Below, one piece after another: positions 23,301-31,056 of a DNA stretch of 64,000 nucleotides. The DNA is from Frigidibacter sp037095735 (GTDB lineage: Bacteria; Pseudomonadota; Alphaproteobacteria; Rhodobacterales; Rhodobacteraceae). The stretch spans positions 1 through 64,000 of the forward strand of contig NZ_JBAWKD010000002.1 of NCBI RefSeq assembly GCF_037095735.1, read 5' to 3'. A program made the position numbers and the translations under genes. Position 1 is the first letter of the stretch; every line of letters begins with the position of its first letter. The notes under the pieces were generated by a model. That model searched no databases and had not been told where the DNA came from. It saw only the letters and a program-made list of their open reading frames with translations.

Positions 23301-24245
23301 TTTTATCGCCCCTGCAGCCTCTGTCACGTTAGCGGTGAGCCGGCATATCTCTGCGTTTTTAGCATTCTCTAGCTTCGCCCGTTCCTCCTCCTTCGCGTGC
23401 AATTGCTTGGCATATGCGGCCTCGCGACTTGCGAAGGCCGAAAGTAGCTGATCTGGCAGCGACTGGATCTCGCGCGGTAACATCGCCGAAGCGCCGGAGA
23501 GCAGGGCCCCTGCGCCCAGAGAGGCTGTCTGCGCTTTTGCGGCGGCAATCTGACGTTCAAGGAGAAAGCGATCACCCGCGAGGGTAAAGAAGCTCGTGAT
23601 CATCTCACGCCCCGCATCGCCGCCCAGAAGTTCGATCAACGCGGCAATTTCGTCGGTGAAGTTTTCCCCGAAGAACAAAACCCCGAGCCCATGCTGGTAG
23701 GTAAAATTGACGGCGGGAAACTGTCGGACTAACTCGTCCCAGTAGCGGTAGACGCCGAAACCGCGATCGCGAACTTCAGTATCATGGAACAGCACGATGG
23801 CACGAGTAGAAAGCTTGGGTATCCAGCTCTCAAAATCCTCCTTCACGTCCTCGTAGAAATGACGTCCATCGACATGCAGCAGATCCACGGATCCGTCCTC
23901 AATGTCATCTAGCGCCTCAAAAAAGGTCTTTCGCAGCAGCGTCGAGAAGGCGTAGTGGGAGTTCACTTCCCGGACTAGGTCGAATACCTCTTCGCCATAG
24001 AGGCCTGCATGCTCGTCTCCCAGCCAAGTGTCGACAGCGAAGCATTCGGTGCGCAACTCGGCTGCAGCGACTGCCTCGCACATGGCGAAGTAGGAGTACC
24101 CATAATGAGTTCCTAGCTCCACGATCCGCCGCGGGCGTGCAGCACGCACCAACCACTGTACGAAGGGTCCATGTCGCAGCCACGCGGACGCTGGAGGCAC
24201 GAAAGAAGGTTCGCCAACTGCATGGCCAAGGAAGTGCGTATTCAT
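20298..24245 (-). CDS. Four-domain methyltransferase/glycosyltransferase
   Basis: This 1315-residue enzyme has four parts. Residues 35-195 are a SAM methyltransferase of the cephalosporin-hydroxylase/Methyltransf_24 type (VELGTHYGYSYF; HVDGRHFYEDV). Residues about 280-345 are a charged coiled coil. Residues 477-690 are a GT2 domain (SIIMPTKNR, DDGSEDGT, AYLDDDN). Residues 717-960 are a second GT2 domain (SIIICVYNN, FLNNDTEV, GQEDVDLCLR). Residues about 1000-1315 are a GT4/GT1-like domain (LYVGNSRK, GADVVLNDH, SNRIFDVLATGAP). Such chains build O-antigen, capsule or flagellin glycans. The gene has lower GC than the phage genes and stands alone next to the tailspike gene, so it is probably lysogenic cargo that changes the host surface. 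Confidence 0.88.
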   Translation of the reverse strand: MNTHFLGHAVGEPSFVPPASAWLRHGPFVQWLVRAARPRRIVELGTHYGYSYFAMCEAVAAAELRTECFAVDTWLGDEHAGLYGEEVFDLVREVNSHYAFSTLLRKTFFEALDDIEDGSVDLLHVDGRHFYEDVKEDFESWIPKLSTRAIVLFHDTEVRDRGFGVYRYWDELVRQFPAVNFTYQHGLGVLFFGENFTDEIAALIELLGGDAGREMITSFFTLAGDRFLLERQIAAAKAQTASLGAGALLSGASAMLPREIQSLPDQLLSAFASREAAYAKQLHAKEEERAKLENAKNAEICRLTANVTEAAGAIKLKDAEIKRLSEKVKAQLVELQIRDHNIVALVGGLRRAQKLIQRPFQTSVRRNLAKIALKRIPALSESQIASLNDSVAKREYRTMFGLLDRRGRFRLSRDIPGLGALSDIAPVPLADVPPAAASAVPMPITKPSDPKFSPEASDTWKRELLGSSFRSRLLAERPLVSIIMPTKNRLSRLEASIGSVLAQSYDNWELIIIDDGSEDGTFEAVPSRWPDQRIRIVSADGSGVCAARNTGLAAARGEIFAYLDDDNRWRADYLEITLLEMLRSGAACCYSALLRLRDGFDNPEAANTLCVAFDLERLKLTNYIDLNIFAHRREVFEKLGGFDTSLRRMVDWDLIIRYCEVFTPTYCNSVGADYDNSRSPDRISIKEKISYQFVVRNKHMIDWDAMRRDACARDLDLVSIIICVYNNPDLTDKCLSSIFGNEAGLPFEVILVDNKSDDQTVELLYSWAERESRIKLVLNKENMNFSLGNNLGFAASRGARVVFLNNDTEVTPEWLSALLQPMTVDAAIRGVQPQLIYPDGKVQCLGLVFSDHSPFAYGLYTGRPGDDPLSSPRRRFKALTAACLALHAQDFANAQGFDPIFVNGQEDVDLCLRIGEGNAVFTCATDSVVIHHEGKSEGRGRAIPANRAIFAERWGGKVAGDDQIHYVEDGVIAEEYMPNAQHLVAEGLAIQIPKLIYPSPAAQCVSPAIIGGITGFRLRIPCPRPALKDRWGDYHFAVALAKAAARIGLSARIDFLESWADPAAFGEADLVLRGLSVFPERTSDTAPLAGRAPRLMWMISHPDKVEDPEIDGYDHLFVASDHWSKQLIQRGLGTSISTLLQCTEVERFNINARVGAPHHSRLYVGNSRKVMRSTVAKAIAENLPLDLYGEMWEGLAPAGWILGENVPNVRLPSYYAGADVVLNDHWDAMRSYGFASNRIFDVLATGAPLLTDSVAALPEEISAACTILDDGASLSCGIEIARGRHTRAERDEIAAWVAANHSFSARLRRICAILS

Positions 24246-24629
24246 CGAGGTCCGCTAGATTGAGACTTGTTCGGGACATTTAGGTCAATTTGGAGAGCGA
24301 TTCCCACAACATATTCACCGCCGTCCCAGAACCCCACAGCACGACTGGAACACTCGAGAACAAGCCTATCCCAGTACGAGCAAAGATTGACAACCTGACC
24401 GACGAAGAGCTTGGCTATAGCCGCCCCGCTTCGGCTTGGCGAACACCTCGCCGATCCGTGCCAATAGGAGAAGCATGCCATCGAAACTTGTGAACCCGGC
24501 GGCTCGGCTTTAGGAATGAACCGCCATGCCACGTCTTGGAACGCCAGTTAGGCAAGCGCATCGAGAAGCTAACCGTGAGCTTTGGTGGTTCAACCAACGG
24601 TGCTGTCATGCGCAGCTCTCCGCCGCCCA
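24246..24629. other. Gene-free region between glycosyltransferase and tail genes
   Basis: The 384 bases contain no supported gene. They must hold the leftward promoter of the glycosyltransferase gene and may hold the end of the phage late transcript. Confidence 0.45.
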
Positions 24630-25253
24630 TCAGTCCGCCGTAGCGTTTTCCAAATCAACGGCATCCGCAGGCGTTGCATCGACCGGCTCGAGCACGACAG
24701 CCCCCTCCTTCAGCCCGAGACGCTGTCCCCGTGCGATCAGCGCCAGCAGGATCCGCCCCGAGGCCTCGTCCCGCGCGGTGGCCAGCACCTTCTCGTGGTA
24801 GACGCCTGATTGCAGCCGGATCACCTGCACGACGCTGGGCGCGCCCGCCTTCTCCCGCCGCAGCATGTAGCCAATGTTCGCCGGCGCCTGGGCGCTCGGG
24901 TCATCGTTCGGGACCATGATTTGCGGGATCGCTGCGGTTGCCTTCGCCATGGCTTGTCTCCTGACAGGTTCAGGCAGGCCCGGCCAATCCGGGGCTGCTT
25001 CGATGTAGACGCCCAGCAGGGGCGCCGTGGTGATGCGCACTGGCCACCCGCTCGCGCGCCTGCGCAGGCGCTTGAGAGCGGCCGATGTGTCCAGCCCCTC
25101 CATGTCCTGCAGGCGGACGGCGCGGCCGCGCAGCCACCCGTCCGGGGCCCTGCCCGAGCTGCCGATCGTCCCGGCGACCAGAGCCGTCAGCACGCGCAGC
25201 TCACCGCGCGGGATCGGCCCCAGCGCGGCGATAAGATCGGTGTTCAGATTCAC
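24630..25253 (-). CDS. Phage protein at the distal end of the late operon
   Basis: The 207-residue protein uses a GTG start overlapping the tailspike stop (GTGA). It begins with NLNTDLIAALGPIPRGELRV and has a middle part with MLRREKAGAPSVVQVIRLQSGVYHEKVL and a helical end. No firm family is recognised; position directly after the tailspike suggests a tail-associated protein, chaperone or regulator. A C-terminal fragment of a homologue lies at 17585-17853, so the region was once duplicated. Confidence 0.7.
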   Translation of the reverse strand: MNLNTDLIAALGPIPRGELRVLTALVAGTIGSSGRAPDGWLRGRAVRLQDMEGLDTSAALKRLRRRASGWPVRITTAPLLGVYIEAAPDWPGLPEPVRRQAMAKATAAIPQIMVPNDDPSAQAPANIGYMLRREKAGAPSVVQVIRLQSGVYHEKVLATARDEASGRILLALIARGQRLGLKEGAVVLEPVDATPADAVDLENATAD

Positions 25254-27634
25254 GCGGCGGCCTCGTAGGCACCGGCGTCGTGCAGCGCGCCGGTTCGCGG
25301 GGCGCCGGCGAGATCCCATTTCAGGACAGGCTTGACCAAGCCCTTCGCGGGAGATGCCACGCCGATCTGGTAATTGCCCCCACCTGCCCCGGCGGTCAGC
25401 GTAGTCCCGTCCGCGCTGTCGGTCCCCTTGTAGTCCGCGAACAGCGGGTCCAAGCGCACGGTGTTGGAGGTGCCGAACTTTGCGCGCAGCCCCTTGTAGG
25501 TGGTCTCGTGGGTCGAGGCCTTGGTGAACATCGCGAACTCGCCCTGGCAGCCGGCGCCGTAGTCGTACTGCCAGTTGCCGGTGCGGCTGCCGTCGGCGGC
25601 GAAGGTGTCGGTCTTGAAGTTGACCTGATTCCAAAGGTTGCCTGCCATCGCCATCAACTTGTTCGTGCGCGGTGTCGAACCCTCATCGTAGAAGAAGTTG
25701 GCCCGGCCGGTGCTGTTGAAGCCCGTGACGGTGTTATGCATCATGAGGACGTGCGACGTGCTGCCCGACGCATCGTCGGCCGAGACGCGGACAGAACGGG
25801 TGCCGAGCTGGGTGTATTCCAGCACGCACTGCACCAGCGCCAGACCACCGACATTGTTGTTCTGACCCGACGCGAGCCAGCAGTCCGGGTGGACATCACG
25901 GATGAAGCTGAAGGCGCAGATCGATCCCGTGTCGGCCCCGTTCGCCATGGCCCGCTGGGCGCCCGTCGTGCCGGTGCCGACGTAGCCATTGCACCGGCTG
26001 CCAAGGATCAGCCAGGCGTCGAAGTTGATGCTGGTTGCCGTCAAACCACGGCTCAGGCGCCACTTCGGTTGCGAGGACGAGGCATTCAGCAAACCGGTGT
26101 CACCGTTGTAGATGATGGTCAGCCCCAGCGCCTGAAACTTGTACCAGTCGGCGCTCCCCGAGGCGACCATGCCGCCCGCGGACGCGCTGAGGTCGAGCGT
26201 GCAATCCTCCAGGACGATGACGTGCCGCGAACGGTTGCCCGATCCCGGCACCGACCAGGCGGCGCTGGTGCCCATGCCGTAGATGTTCAGGCCGCGCAGG
26301 CGGATCTGCACCTCGCCGCCTGAGGGATTGTAGAGATTGGGCTGCGAGGCAGTCGAGCTGCCGAACTCGATGCGAATGTCTGACCGCGGCACCCCGGGCG
26401 CGGCCTCGATCACCAGCTCGGAATGGGTCTGCTGCGACTGATCGGAACTGCCGAGCGCTGACATGTAGAAGGTGCCGGCGGTCAGGCGGATCACGCCGTA
26501 GTTGGCATTGCCATTGACCGCCTTGAGACGCTTCAGCGCCCCGGTGAGGGTCGCGCACGGGGTCGCCGCGGCGATGGCCGGATCAGCCGAGACCGCGCCG
26601 GTAGTGTCGCTGCCGCCCACGGCGACATAGACCAGAAACGGTGCCGTGGCTTTGGCGACCGAGCGGCGGAAGGTGCGGGGGCTGAACTCCCAAGCGTTCG
26701 CCGAGACAGCGCTGTCGGCCACAGATGCCGCGACGCCAACGTGCGGATAGACCTTGGCGTTGATGGTCAGGGTCGTTTCATCGGCAAGCGCAGAGATGTC
26801 GATGTCCGCGGCAGGACGATAGACGATCACCGGGTATTTGTCGGTCGAGAGGCCCGAGAGCACCGAAGCCGAGGCCTTGGCCGAAATCGTGTTCGTGCCA
26901 TCACTGATCGTCCACTCCACGCAGGCCACCTGCTCGCCGCCACGAGCCTCGCGATGGAACGCGACGAGCTCGAGGCTTTCCTTGGCAAGGACGTTCCCTA
27001 CCACCTGGCGCGCGGGCCGTGCCCAGTTGGCGACAGGCTTCGGCGAGGAAACGAGCGAGCCGTTCGTCACGCCAAAGATCTGGTCATCCGCATAGACGAC
27101 ATCCGACATGGACACGCGCGTGGCATGCAGGGTGAGATGGTTCGGATACGGCAGGCGCACGCGGCTGGTGATCGTCAACGTATCGACAAACGTCAGGGCA
27201 TCACCATTGCCATCGAAACCTGCGCGCTTGACGGTGATGGTCTGCGGAGCGGTGTCGGGCGCAAAACTGGCGGGCGGGCTCGGATAGGTCGCGTCCCAGC
27301 CCTCAGCGCCAATGGCTGTCAGCGGTGCGGATGCACCTCCGCCTCCGCCCTCGCCGCCTCCACCTTCGTCGCCACCGCCACTCTCATCCTTCGGCACGTA
27401 TGCAGGGGTGTGCGAGACAATCGTGGTCTCCACATCGAGCGTGTCGCCAACGGCGCCGGTGATCGTCGCCGGCAGGTTGACCGCGGCCCAGGCTGTGAAA
27501 GCGCCCGCGTTGAGGCGATAGCGGAGGTAATGCGGGCCGTTCCCGGGGATGGTGAAGGTGCCGTCGGCATGGGCGATCGCCGTCAGGCCACGTGCGCCAC
27601 CTCGAGGGTTCAGGATCCATTGAACGCCCGCCAT
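25250..27634 (-). CDS. Tailspike / receptor-binding protein with beta-helix
   Basis: The 794-residue protein starts with a small beta domain (about 1-80), then a glycine-rich hinge (GGGDEGGGGEGGGGG near residue 95). A middle region follows, then, from about residue 330, a long domain with repeated short strands (VYVAVGGSDTTGAVSADPAI, HVIVLEDCTLDLSASAGG) typical of right-handed parallel beta-helix tail proteins. Such proteins bind and often degrade host surface polysaccharide. The C-terminal block with VRLDPLFADYKG and DAGAYEA resembles the ends of secreted beta-helix proteins. ATG at 27634 overlaps the previous stop by one base; a GTG one codon upstream is possible. Confidence 0.75.
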   Translation of the reverse strand: MAGVQWILNPRGGARGLTAIAHADGTFTIPGNGPHYLRYRLNAGAFTAWAAVNLPATITGAVGDTLDVETTIVSHTPAYVPKDESGGGDEGGGGEGGGGGASAPLTAIGAEGWDATYPSPPASFAPDTAPQTITVKRAGFDGNGDALTFVDTLTITSRVRLPYPNHLTLHATRVSMSDVVYADDQIFGVTNGSLVSSPKPVANWARPARQVVGNVLAKESLELVAFHREARGGEQVACVEWTISDGTNTISAKASASVLSGLSTDKYPVIVYRPAADIDISALADETTLTINAKVYPHVGVAASVADSAVSANAWEFSPRTFRRSVAKATAPFLVYVAVGGSDTTGAVSADPAIAAATPCATLTGALKRLKAVNGNANYGVIRLTAGTFYMSALGSSDQSQQTHSELVIEAAPGVPRSDIRIEFGSSTASQPNLYNPSGGEVQIRLRGLNIYGMGTSAAWSVPGSGNRSRHVIVLEDCTLDLSASAGGMVASGSADWYKFQALGLTIIYNGDTGLLNASSSQPKWRLSRGLTATSINFDAWLILGSRCNGYVGTGTTGAQRAMANGADTGSICAFSFIRDVHPDCWLASGQNNNVGGLALVQCVLEYTQLGTRSVRVSADDASGSTSHVLMMHNTVTGFNSTGRANFFYDEGSTPRTNKLMAMAGNLWNQVNFKTDTFAADGSRTGNWQYDYGAGCQGEFAMFTKASTHETTYKGLRAKFGTSNTVRLDPLFADYKGTDSADGTTLTAGAGGGNYQIGVASPAKGLVKPVLKWDLAGAPRTGALHDAGAYEAAA

Positions 27635-27876
27635 CACAGCACAGCCCAGGCGATCAGGGCGGGACCGTATTGCTCGAGCACCCTGGTGTCGCGGAGATAA
27701 ATGGTCTTGCCGGCAGCCACGCTGAGGGCTTGGCGATCACGAAGAACGACCCCAAATCGCTCTTCCACATCCTCGGCAGTTTCGATCTCGACTTCGCCAC
27801 GGCGCACCTGCAGCAGGCAGTCGGCCTCCGGCGTGAACGCGACCCAGTCAGTCGCAGTGAGTTCCATCTTCGGCAT
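27634..27876 (-). CDS. Small phage protein before the tailspike
   Basis: This 80-residue protein (start MPKMELTATDWVAFTPEADC) is mostly beta strand by pattern and includes VEIETAEDVEERFGVVL and IYLRDTRVLEQYGPALIAWA. It sits directly before the tailspike gene with overlapping stop and start codons. Similar small beta proteins in phages serve as tail adaptor or capping proteins; no specific family is assigned. Confidence 0.65.
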   Translation of the reverse strand: MPKMELTATDWVAFTPEADCLLQVRRGEVEIETAEDVEERFGVVLRDRQALSVAAGKTIYLRDTRVLEQYGPALIAWAVL

Positions 27877-27933
27877 AGCTCTTCAGCTCCGAACGGGCGG
27901 CACTCCGGCCGCGGGTTGCAATGTCAGGGGTGG

Positions 27934-28206
27934 TCAGCGGGCTAGCGCCGCGCGGGCCCCGTTGTAGGCATCGACGGCGAGCTGCTTCTGCTCGCCGCAG
28001 GCAATCAGGGCGGAGCCGATGCGGCCGAGGCTCACCTCGTCATCCGCCACCGTCCCGCCGCGCGACAGAAGGGTCGCCGGATGCGGGCACGGATCCACGA
28101 CCGCGGCCGGCAACGGATCAAGGCGAACCCCAGCGCCGCTCCAGCCGCTGCACCCCGGCAGCATCGACGCCAGCGCGAGCGCTGGCAGGATCCGCGAAGG
28201 CTTCAT
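27934..28206 (-). CDS. Outer-membrane spanin lipoprotein (Rz1-like)
   Basis: The 90-residue protein has a lipoprotein signal: MKPSRILPALALASMLPGC with lipobox LPGC (Cys19). The mature part is proline-rich at first (RLDPLPAAVVDPCPHP) and helical at the end. It overlaps the 3' end of the i-spanin gene by 89 bases in another frame, the standard Rz/Rz1 layout. Together the pair fuses inner and outer membranes in the last step of lysis. Confidence 0.75.
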   Translation of the reverse strand: MKPSRILPALALASMLPGCSGWSGAGVRLDPLPAAVVDPCPHPATLLSRGGTVADDEVSLGRIGSALIACGEQKQLAVDAYNGARAALAR

Positions 28207-28435
28207 TCTCGATCTCCCGTGCAAGCTGGTCGCGCTCTCGGCGCAGGCGCTCGGCCTCGACCGCGCGCCTGGCAATCTCATCGGCGCTGTCCTGGAGGCG
28301 GCGCTCGACGCGCTGCCGATCGGCGAGTTGCCGCGCTGCCTCGGCCGTGGCGCCATGCGAGCGGCCGGCGAGATAGGCGGAGCCGGTGGCGGCGATCAGC
28401 ACTGCCAGCGCGCCGGCGGCGAGCCAGCCCCGCAT
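28118..28435 (-). CDS. Inner-membrane spanin (Rz-like)
   Basis: The 105-residue protein has an N-terminal membrane anchor (MRGWLAAGALAVLIAATGSA) and then a charged coiled coil (EAARQLADRQRVERRLQDSA, RLRRERDQLAREIENEA), the plan of an i-spanin. The start overlaps the stop of the DUF6527 gene, and the end overlaps the o-spanin gene. It works with the lipoprotein spanin in outer-membrane disruption after endolysin action. Confidence 0.75.
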   Translation of the reverse strand: MRGWLAAGALAVLIAATGSAYLAGRSHGATAEAARQLADRQRVERRLQDSADEIARRAVEAERLRRERDQLAREIENEAFADPASARAGVDAAGVQRLERRWGSP

Positions 28436-28743
28436 CAGAAACCTTCCCAGTCCGGCAGCTCGACCGTCTGCCCCGCGAGCGCATGGGTGCAGTCGCCGAG
28501 GTACTGGATCCGGCCGTCGGTGACGAAGGAATGGCACGAATGCGCATGGTCGGTGTGATATGGCCCAGGCGCGTTGACGAAGATGGACGGCGTGAAGGTC
28601 GGCGCATCGCCCGAACCGTTCCAGCCCCAGCGCGGGCCCGGCCCGTCGCCAACCATGACCATGTGGCCACCGTCGCAGCCGGGGCACCAGAACATGAGCC
28701 CTCCACCCTCGACCTTGCGGAGCTTGGAGCCGAAGGCGCTCAT
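28435..28743 (-). CDS. DUF6527 family phage protein
   Basis: The 102-residue protein has a CPGC pair (MFWCPGCDGGHMVMV) and a TFTPSIFVNA segment, followed by HSCHSFVTDGRIQYLGDCTHAL, the recognisable DUF6527 pattern with cysteine and histidine residues that probably bind zinc. It lies in the lysis cassette between the lysozyme and spanin genes with overlaps on both sides. The role is unknown. Confidence 0.75.
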   Translation of the reverse strand: MSAFGSKLRKVEGGGLMFWCPGCDGGHMVMVGDGPGPRWGWNGSGDAPTFTPSIFVNAPGPYHTDHAHSCHSFVTDGRIQYLGDCTHALAGQTVELPDWEGF

Positions 28744-29465
28744 AGCGCCGCCCCCTCGAGGCAGAGCTCGCGCTCCTTCTCCCGTCGGATCGTAAGGCCA
28801 CGTATCCGCTGCATCACGCCATTCACCCGGCCCTTGTCCCAGAGCAGGATGGCGTTGCAGGCCCCCACCCGGTCGCCTGCCCGGGCGCGCTTGGCCATGG
28901 TCGAGCTGCAGAATCCGACCTTGCCGATGTTGTAGGCGGTCGAGGTGAAGGCCGCGAGCATCGGCATCGGCAGATCCGGCAGGCAGGCATCGATCGCGAG
29001 GTAGAACTCGATCACCCGCTTCGAAAGCATGCTGTCGCACTCGGCGACGGTATAGCTCGCCTTCGGGATGCCCTCGGTTTCGCCCGCGCACCAGGTCAGC
29101 ACGCCGACAGCGTCGTAGTAAGGCTTCAGTACCACGCCCTCGTAGCCGCGGATCGTCGGCACTGCCAACGCCACGACCATCGCCGCGGTGGTGACAGCTG
29201 TGCCCCGGCGGGTCCGCGGCGATCGTATGCCCCCATCTTCGGCGCCACCGAACGCCGGCAGCTTCGCCTGCACGAGGATCCGCGCCACCAGCGCGCCGGC
29301 CGAGACCAGCCCGGAGAGCGCGGCGAACAGGCCCGGCTCGACGCCGAGCGCATCAGCGGGAAGCATCTGCACCGCCACCTCCAAGCCGCTCAGCAGCGCC
29401 GCCAGCAGAATGAGACGTATCGACCAGGCGTGCCGCAGCACCGCCTGCCAGTCAGGGATCAGCAT
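28740..29465 (-). CDS. Holin-like/GH24 lysozyme fusion
   Basis: The 241-residue protein begins with a membrane segment of holin type (about residues 15-75: AWSIRLILLAALLSGLEVAV and ALSGLVSAGALVARILVQA). A loop (GGAEDGGIRSPRTRRG) leads to a third hydrophobic span (TAAMVVALAVPTI) and then a GH24 lysozyme domain with Glu in GYEGVV, Asp in YYDAVG and Thr in LTW, the catalytic triad pattern. ATG at 29465 follows AAGGTG. Related phages keep holin and SAR endolysin as separate genes; here they are in one frame. An internal start for a separate lysozyme remains possible. Confidence 0.75.
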   Translation of the reverse strand: MLIPDWQAVLRHAWSIRLILLAALLSGLEVAVQMLPADALGVEPGLFAALSGLVSAGALVARILVQAKLPAFGGAEDGGIRSPRTRRGTAVTTAAMVVALAVPTIRGYEGVVLKPYYDAVGVLTWCAGETEGIPKASYTVAECDSMLSKRVIEFYLAIDACLPDLPMPMLAAFTSTAYNIGKVGFCSSTMAKRARAGDRVGACNAILLWDKGRVNGVMQRIRGLTIRREKERELCLEGAAL

Positions 29466-29540
29466 CGATATCACCTTGAATTTGCGGCGGGCCCTGAGGC
29501 ATTCAGGACTAGCCGTCATGGACAAGCGGAAGGACACGCT

Positions 29541-29639
29541 ATGAAGAAGAGCAAGGTCATGCTCGCCGCGTTCGTCATCGCCGCGATCGGCCTCTGGGCA
29601 TACGCCGTCTACGCGATCGCTCAGGTCCTCAGGATCTGA
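29541..29639 (+). CDS. Tiny membrane peptide (32 residues)
   Basis: The frame starts MKKSKVMLAAFVIAAIGLWA after AAGGA six bases upstream. The product is a short basic N-terminus and one hydrophobic helix ending in VLRI. It is on the opposite strand to the late operon, in a pocket of accessory genes. Its size and plan resemble type I toxins or small regulatory membrane peptides; no family is assigned. Confidence 0.5.
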   Translation: MKKSKVMLAAFVIAAIGLWAYAVYAIAQVLRI

Positions 29640-29817
29640 GGCGATGCGGGCATCCATCGCATTTTGCAACTAAGTCGACGCAACAAAGCACGGTTACTTG
29701 CGTTGTGAGAAAGGCTGTCCGAACCCTTCGTCACCCTCGGGGGAGGGTTCGTCGGCTTTCGGGTGTGGGGCCGCCCGGAAGCCGGCACGACCTAGGTTAT
29801 GTGAGGCGCATTTTGCG

Positions 29818-29913
29818 ATGAAGGATTGGATCATCCTCGCGATCTTCGTAGCCGGCGTCGTGCTGCTGTGGGTCTTGGCTATCGCAGCAGCGACAGATGT
29901 CTTTGCGCGATAG
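29818..29913 (+). CDS. Tiny membrane peptide (31 residues)
   Basis: The frame MKDWIILAIFVAGVVLLWVL has one hydrophobic helix with a short charged end (DVFAR). A GAGG lies 13 bases upstream, a weak signal. Its stop codon directly abuts the first copy of a 110-base hairpin-containing repeat. Unknown function. Confidence 0.4.
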   Translation: MKDWIILAIFVAGVVLLWVLAIAAATDVFAR

Positions 29914-30022
29914 GCCACTTTCGAGACTCGCCGGCAGGGCGTAGAATTCTCGTCGCTGCCCCCTGCGCCCTAGGTCCAAGGCCCTCAGGCCGAAGATCCG
30001 CATGCAGGGAGTAGCACCCCTT
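29914..30022 (+). repeat. 110-base hairpin repeat, copy 1
   Basis: Begins right after the stop at 29913 with GCCACTTT and contains GCTGCCCCCTGCG, later pairing with a GCAGGGAGTAGC arm. An imperfect copy lies at 30346-30456, also directly after a stop codon. A 3'-UTR stem or terminator is inferred. Confidence 0.55.
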
Positions 30023-30141
30023 ACTTCCCCGTCAGCAGCGGGACGATCAAGAACCGCCGCGCCTTCAACAATCAGCGCCGACCGAGTGACTTTTTCTACG
30101 CGCGCGCTACTTTCACGCCTGCGCTTGGGAGGGCGTTTCCA

Positions 30142-30345
30142 ATGGAATTCGAAGACGCGATCGAGACGGCACCGTCGCCGGAGACGAAACTTGCTGACAG
30201 GCCAGCCACGACGGAAGGGCCGCCATCTCGGTGGCAGCAGAAGCGCGACGCTATCGAGCTTCGCTTGCAGATCATCGAGGCCTATGACGAAGCCCGCAGC
30301 TGGCAGGCAGCTTTGGTTAAACAGCGGACTCGAGAGATGGACTGA
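30142..30345 (+). CDS. Small soluble protein, unknown function
   Basis: The 67-residue protein starts MEFEDAIETAPSPETKLADR, with a polar proline-rich first half and a helical second half (RWQQKRDAIELRLQIIEAYD). GGAGGG lies 11-16 bases upstream. It is transcribed against the late operon and is followed at once by the second copy of the hairpin repeat. Probably an accessory gene expressed in the lysogen; no family recognised. Confidence 0.5.
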   Translation: MEFEDAIETAPSPETKLADRPATTEGPPSRWQQKRDAIELRLQIIEAYDEARSWQAALVKQRTREMD

Positions 30346-30456
30346 GCCACTTTAGAGACTCAGCGGCACAGAGTAGACTCCTCATCGCTGCCCCCTGCGC
30401 CCCACAGTCCGAGGCCCCCTGCCGGAGATTGCGCGCAGGGGAGCAGCACCCGCTCA
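30346..30456 (+). repeat. 110-base hairpin repeat, copy 2
   Basis: Starts after the stop at 30345 with GCCACTTT. GCTGCCCCCTGCGC pairs with GCGCAGGGGAGCAGC across about 40 bases, a stronger stem than in copy 1. Its right end touches the end of the leftward gene 30454-31056, so it may terminate both strands. Confidence 0.55.
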
Positions 30457-31056
30457 CCTCCCTGCCACCAGCAACTTGTAGGTCACCGGATCCGAGCGCT
30501 CCGGGATCCGCGTGCCGGCGCAGTCGTATTCCATCGACAGATAGACCTCGACACGGCCCGGGATCAGTGTCGGCGGTGGGACGATCTCAATCCGCAGCTT
30601 GGTCGGCTCTGCGCCGATCTGGCGGCGTACCGGACCAGCGTTCAGCCGCTCCCCCGGGGTCGGGATGTTGCTCGCGTCGGTGAAGAGCGGGACCCAGTCC
30701 GTAAGCCGGCAATCCCGCCCGAGCTTGGTGCGTTCCATCACCAGGATGAGCGTGACGGTCTCGCCGACGTGCACAGGCTCCTCGACATAGGAGAGACCTG
30801 CCTTCTGGCGGATCACCCGATCCTCCCCGAGCGCCCGGCTGACGCTCTTCTCGATCTCGGCCAGACGATTGTCGATCTGTGCGAGATGGGCGGTGGTGTC
30901 CGCCGGACCGTTCCAGATCAGCACGAGCCGCGTGCCGAGCGGCGTGAAGAGAGCAGCCGCAGCGGCACTCATCCCCCAGAAGAACAGGCCTGCGAGCCAG
31001 ATCCACAGGCGCTCGCGCAGAAAGCCCTTCTGGGGCAGCAGGTCTCGGGCGGTCAT
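30454..31056 (-). CDS. Membrane-anchored phage protein
   Basis: The 200-residue protein has one transmembrane segment near the N-terminus (LWIWLAGLFFWGMSAAAAALF), a helix with NRLAEIEKSVSRALGE, and a beta-rich end (VTLILVMERTKLGRDC, VEVYLSMEYDC) with paired cysteines. The start overlaps the previous stop (ATGA). No family is recognised; position before the lysis genes suggests a lysis or host-envelope role. Confidence 0.65.
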   Translation of the reverse strand: MTARDLLPQKGFLRERLWIWLAGLFFWGMSAAAAALFTPLGTRLVLIWNGPADTTAHLAQIDNRLAEIEKSVSRALGEDRVIRQKAGLSYVEEPVHVGETVTLILVMERTKLGRDCRLTDWVPLFTDASNIPTPGERLNAGPVRRQIGAEPTKLRIEIVPPPTLIPGRVEVYLSMEYDCAGTRIPERSDPVTYKLLVAGR

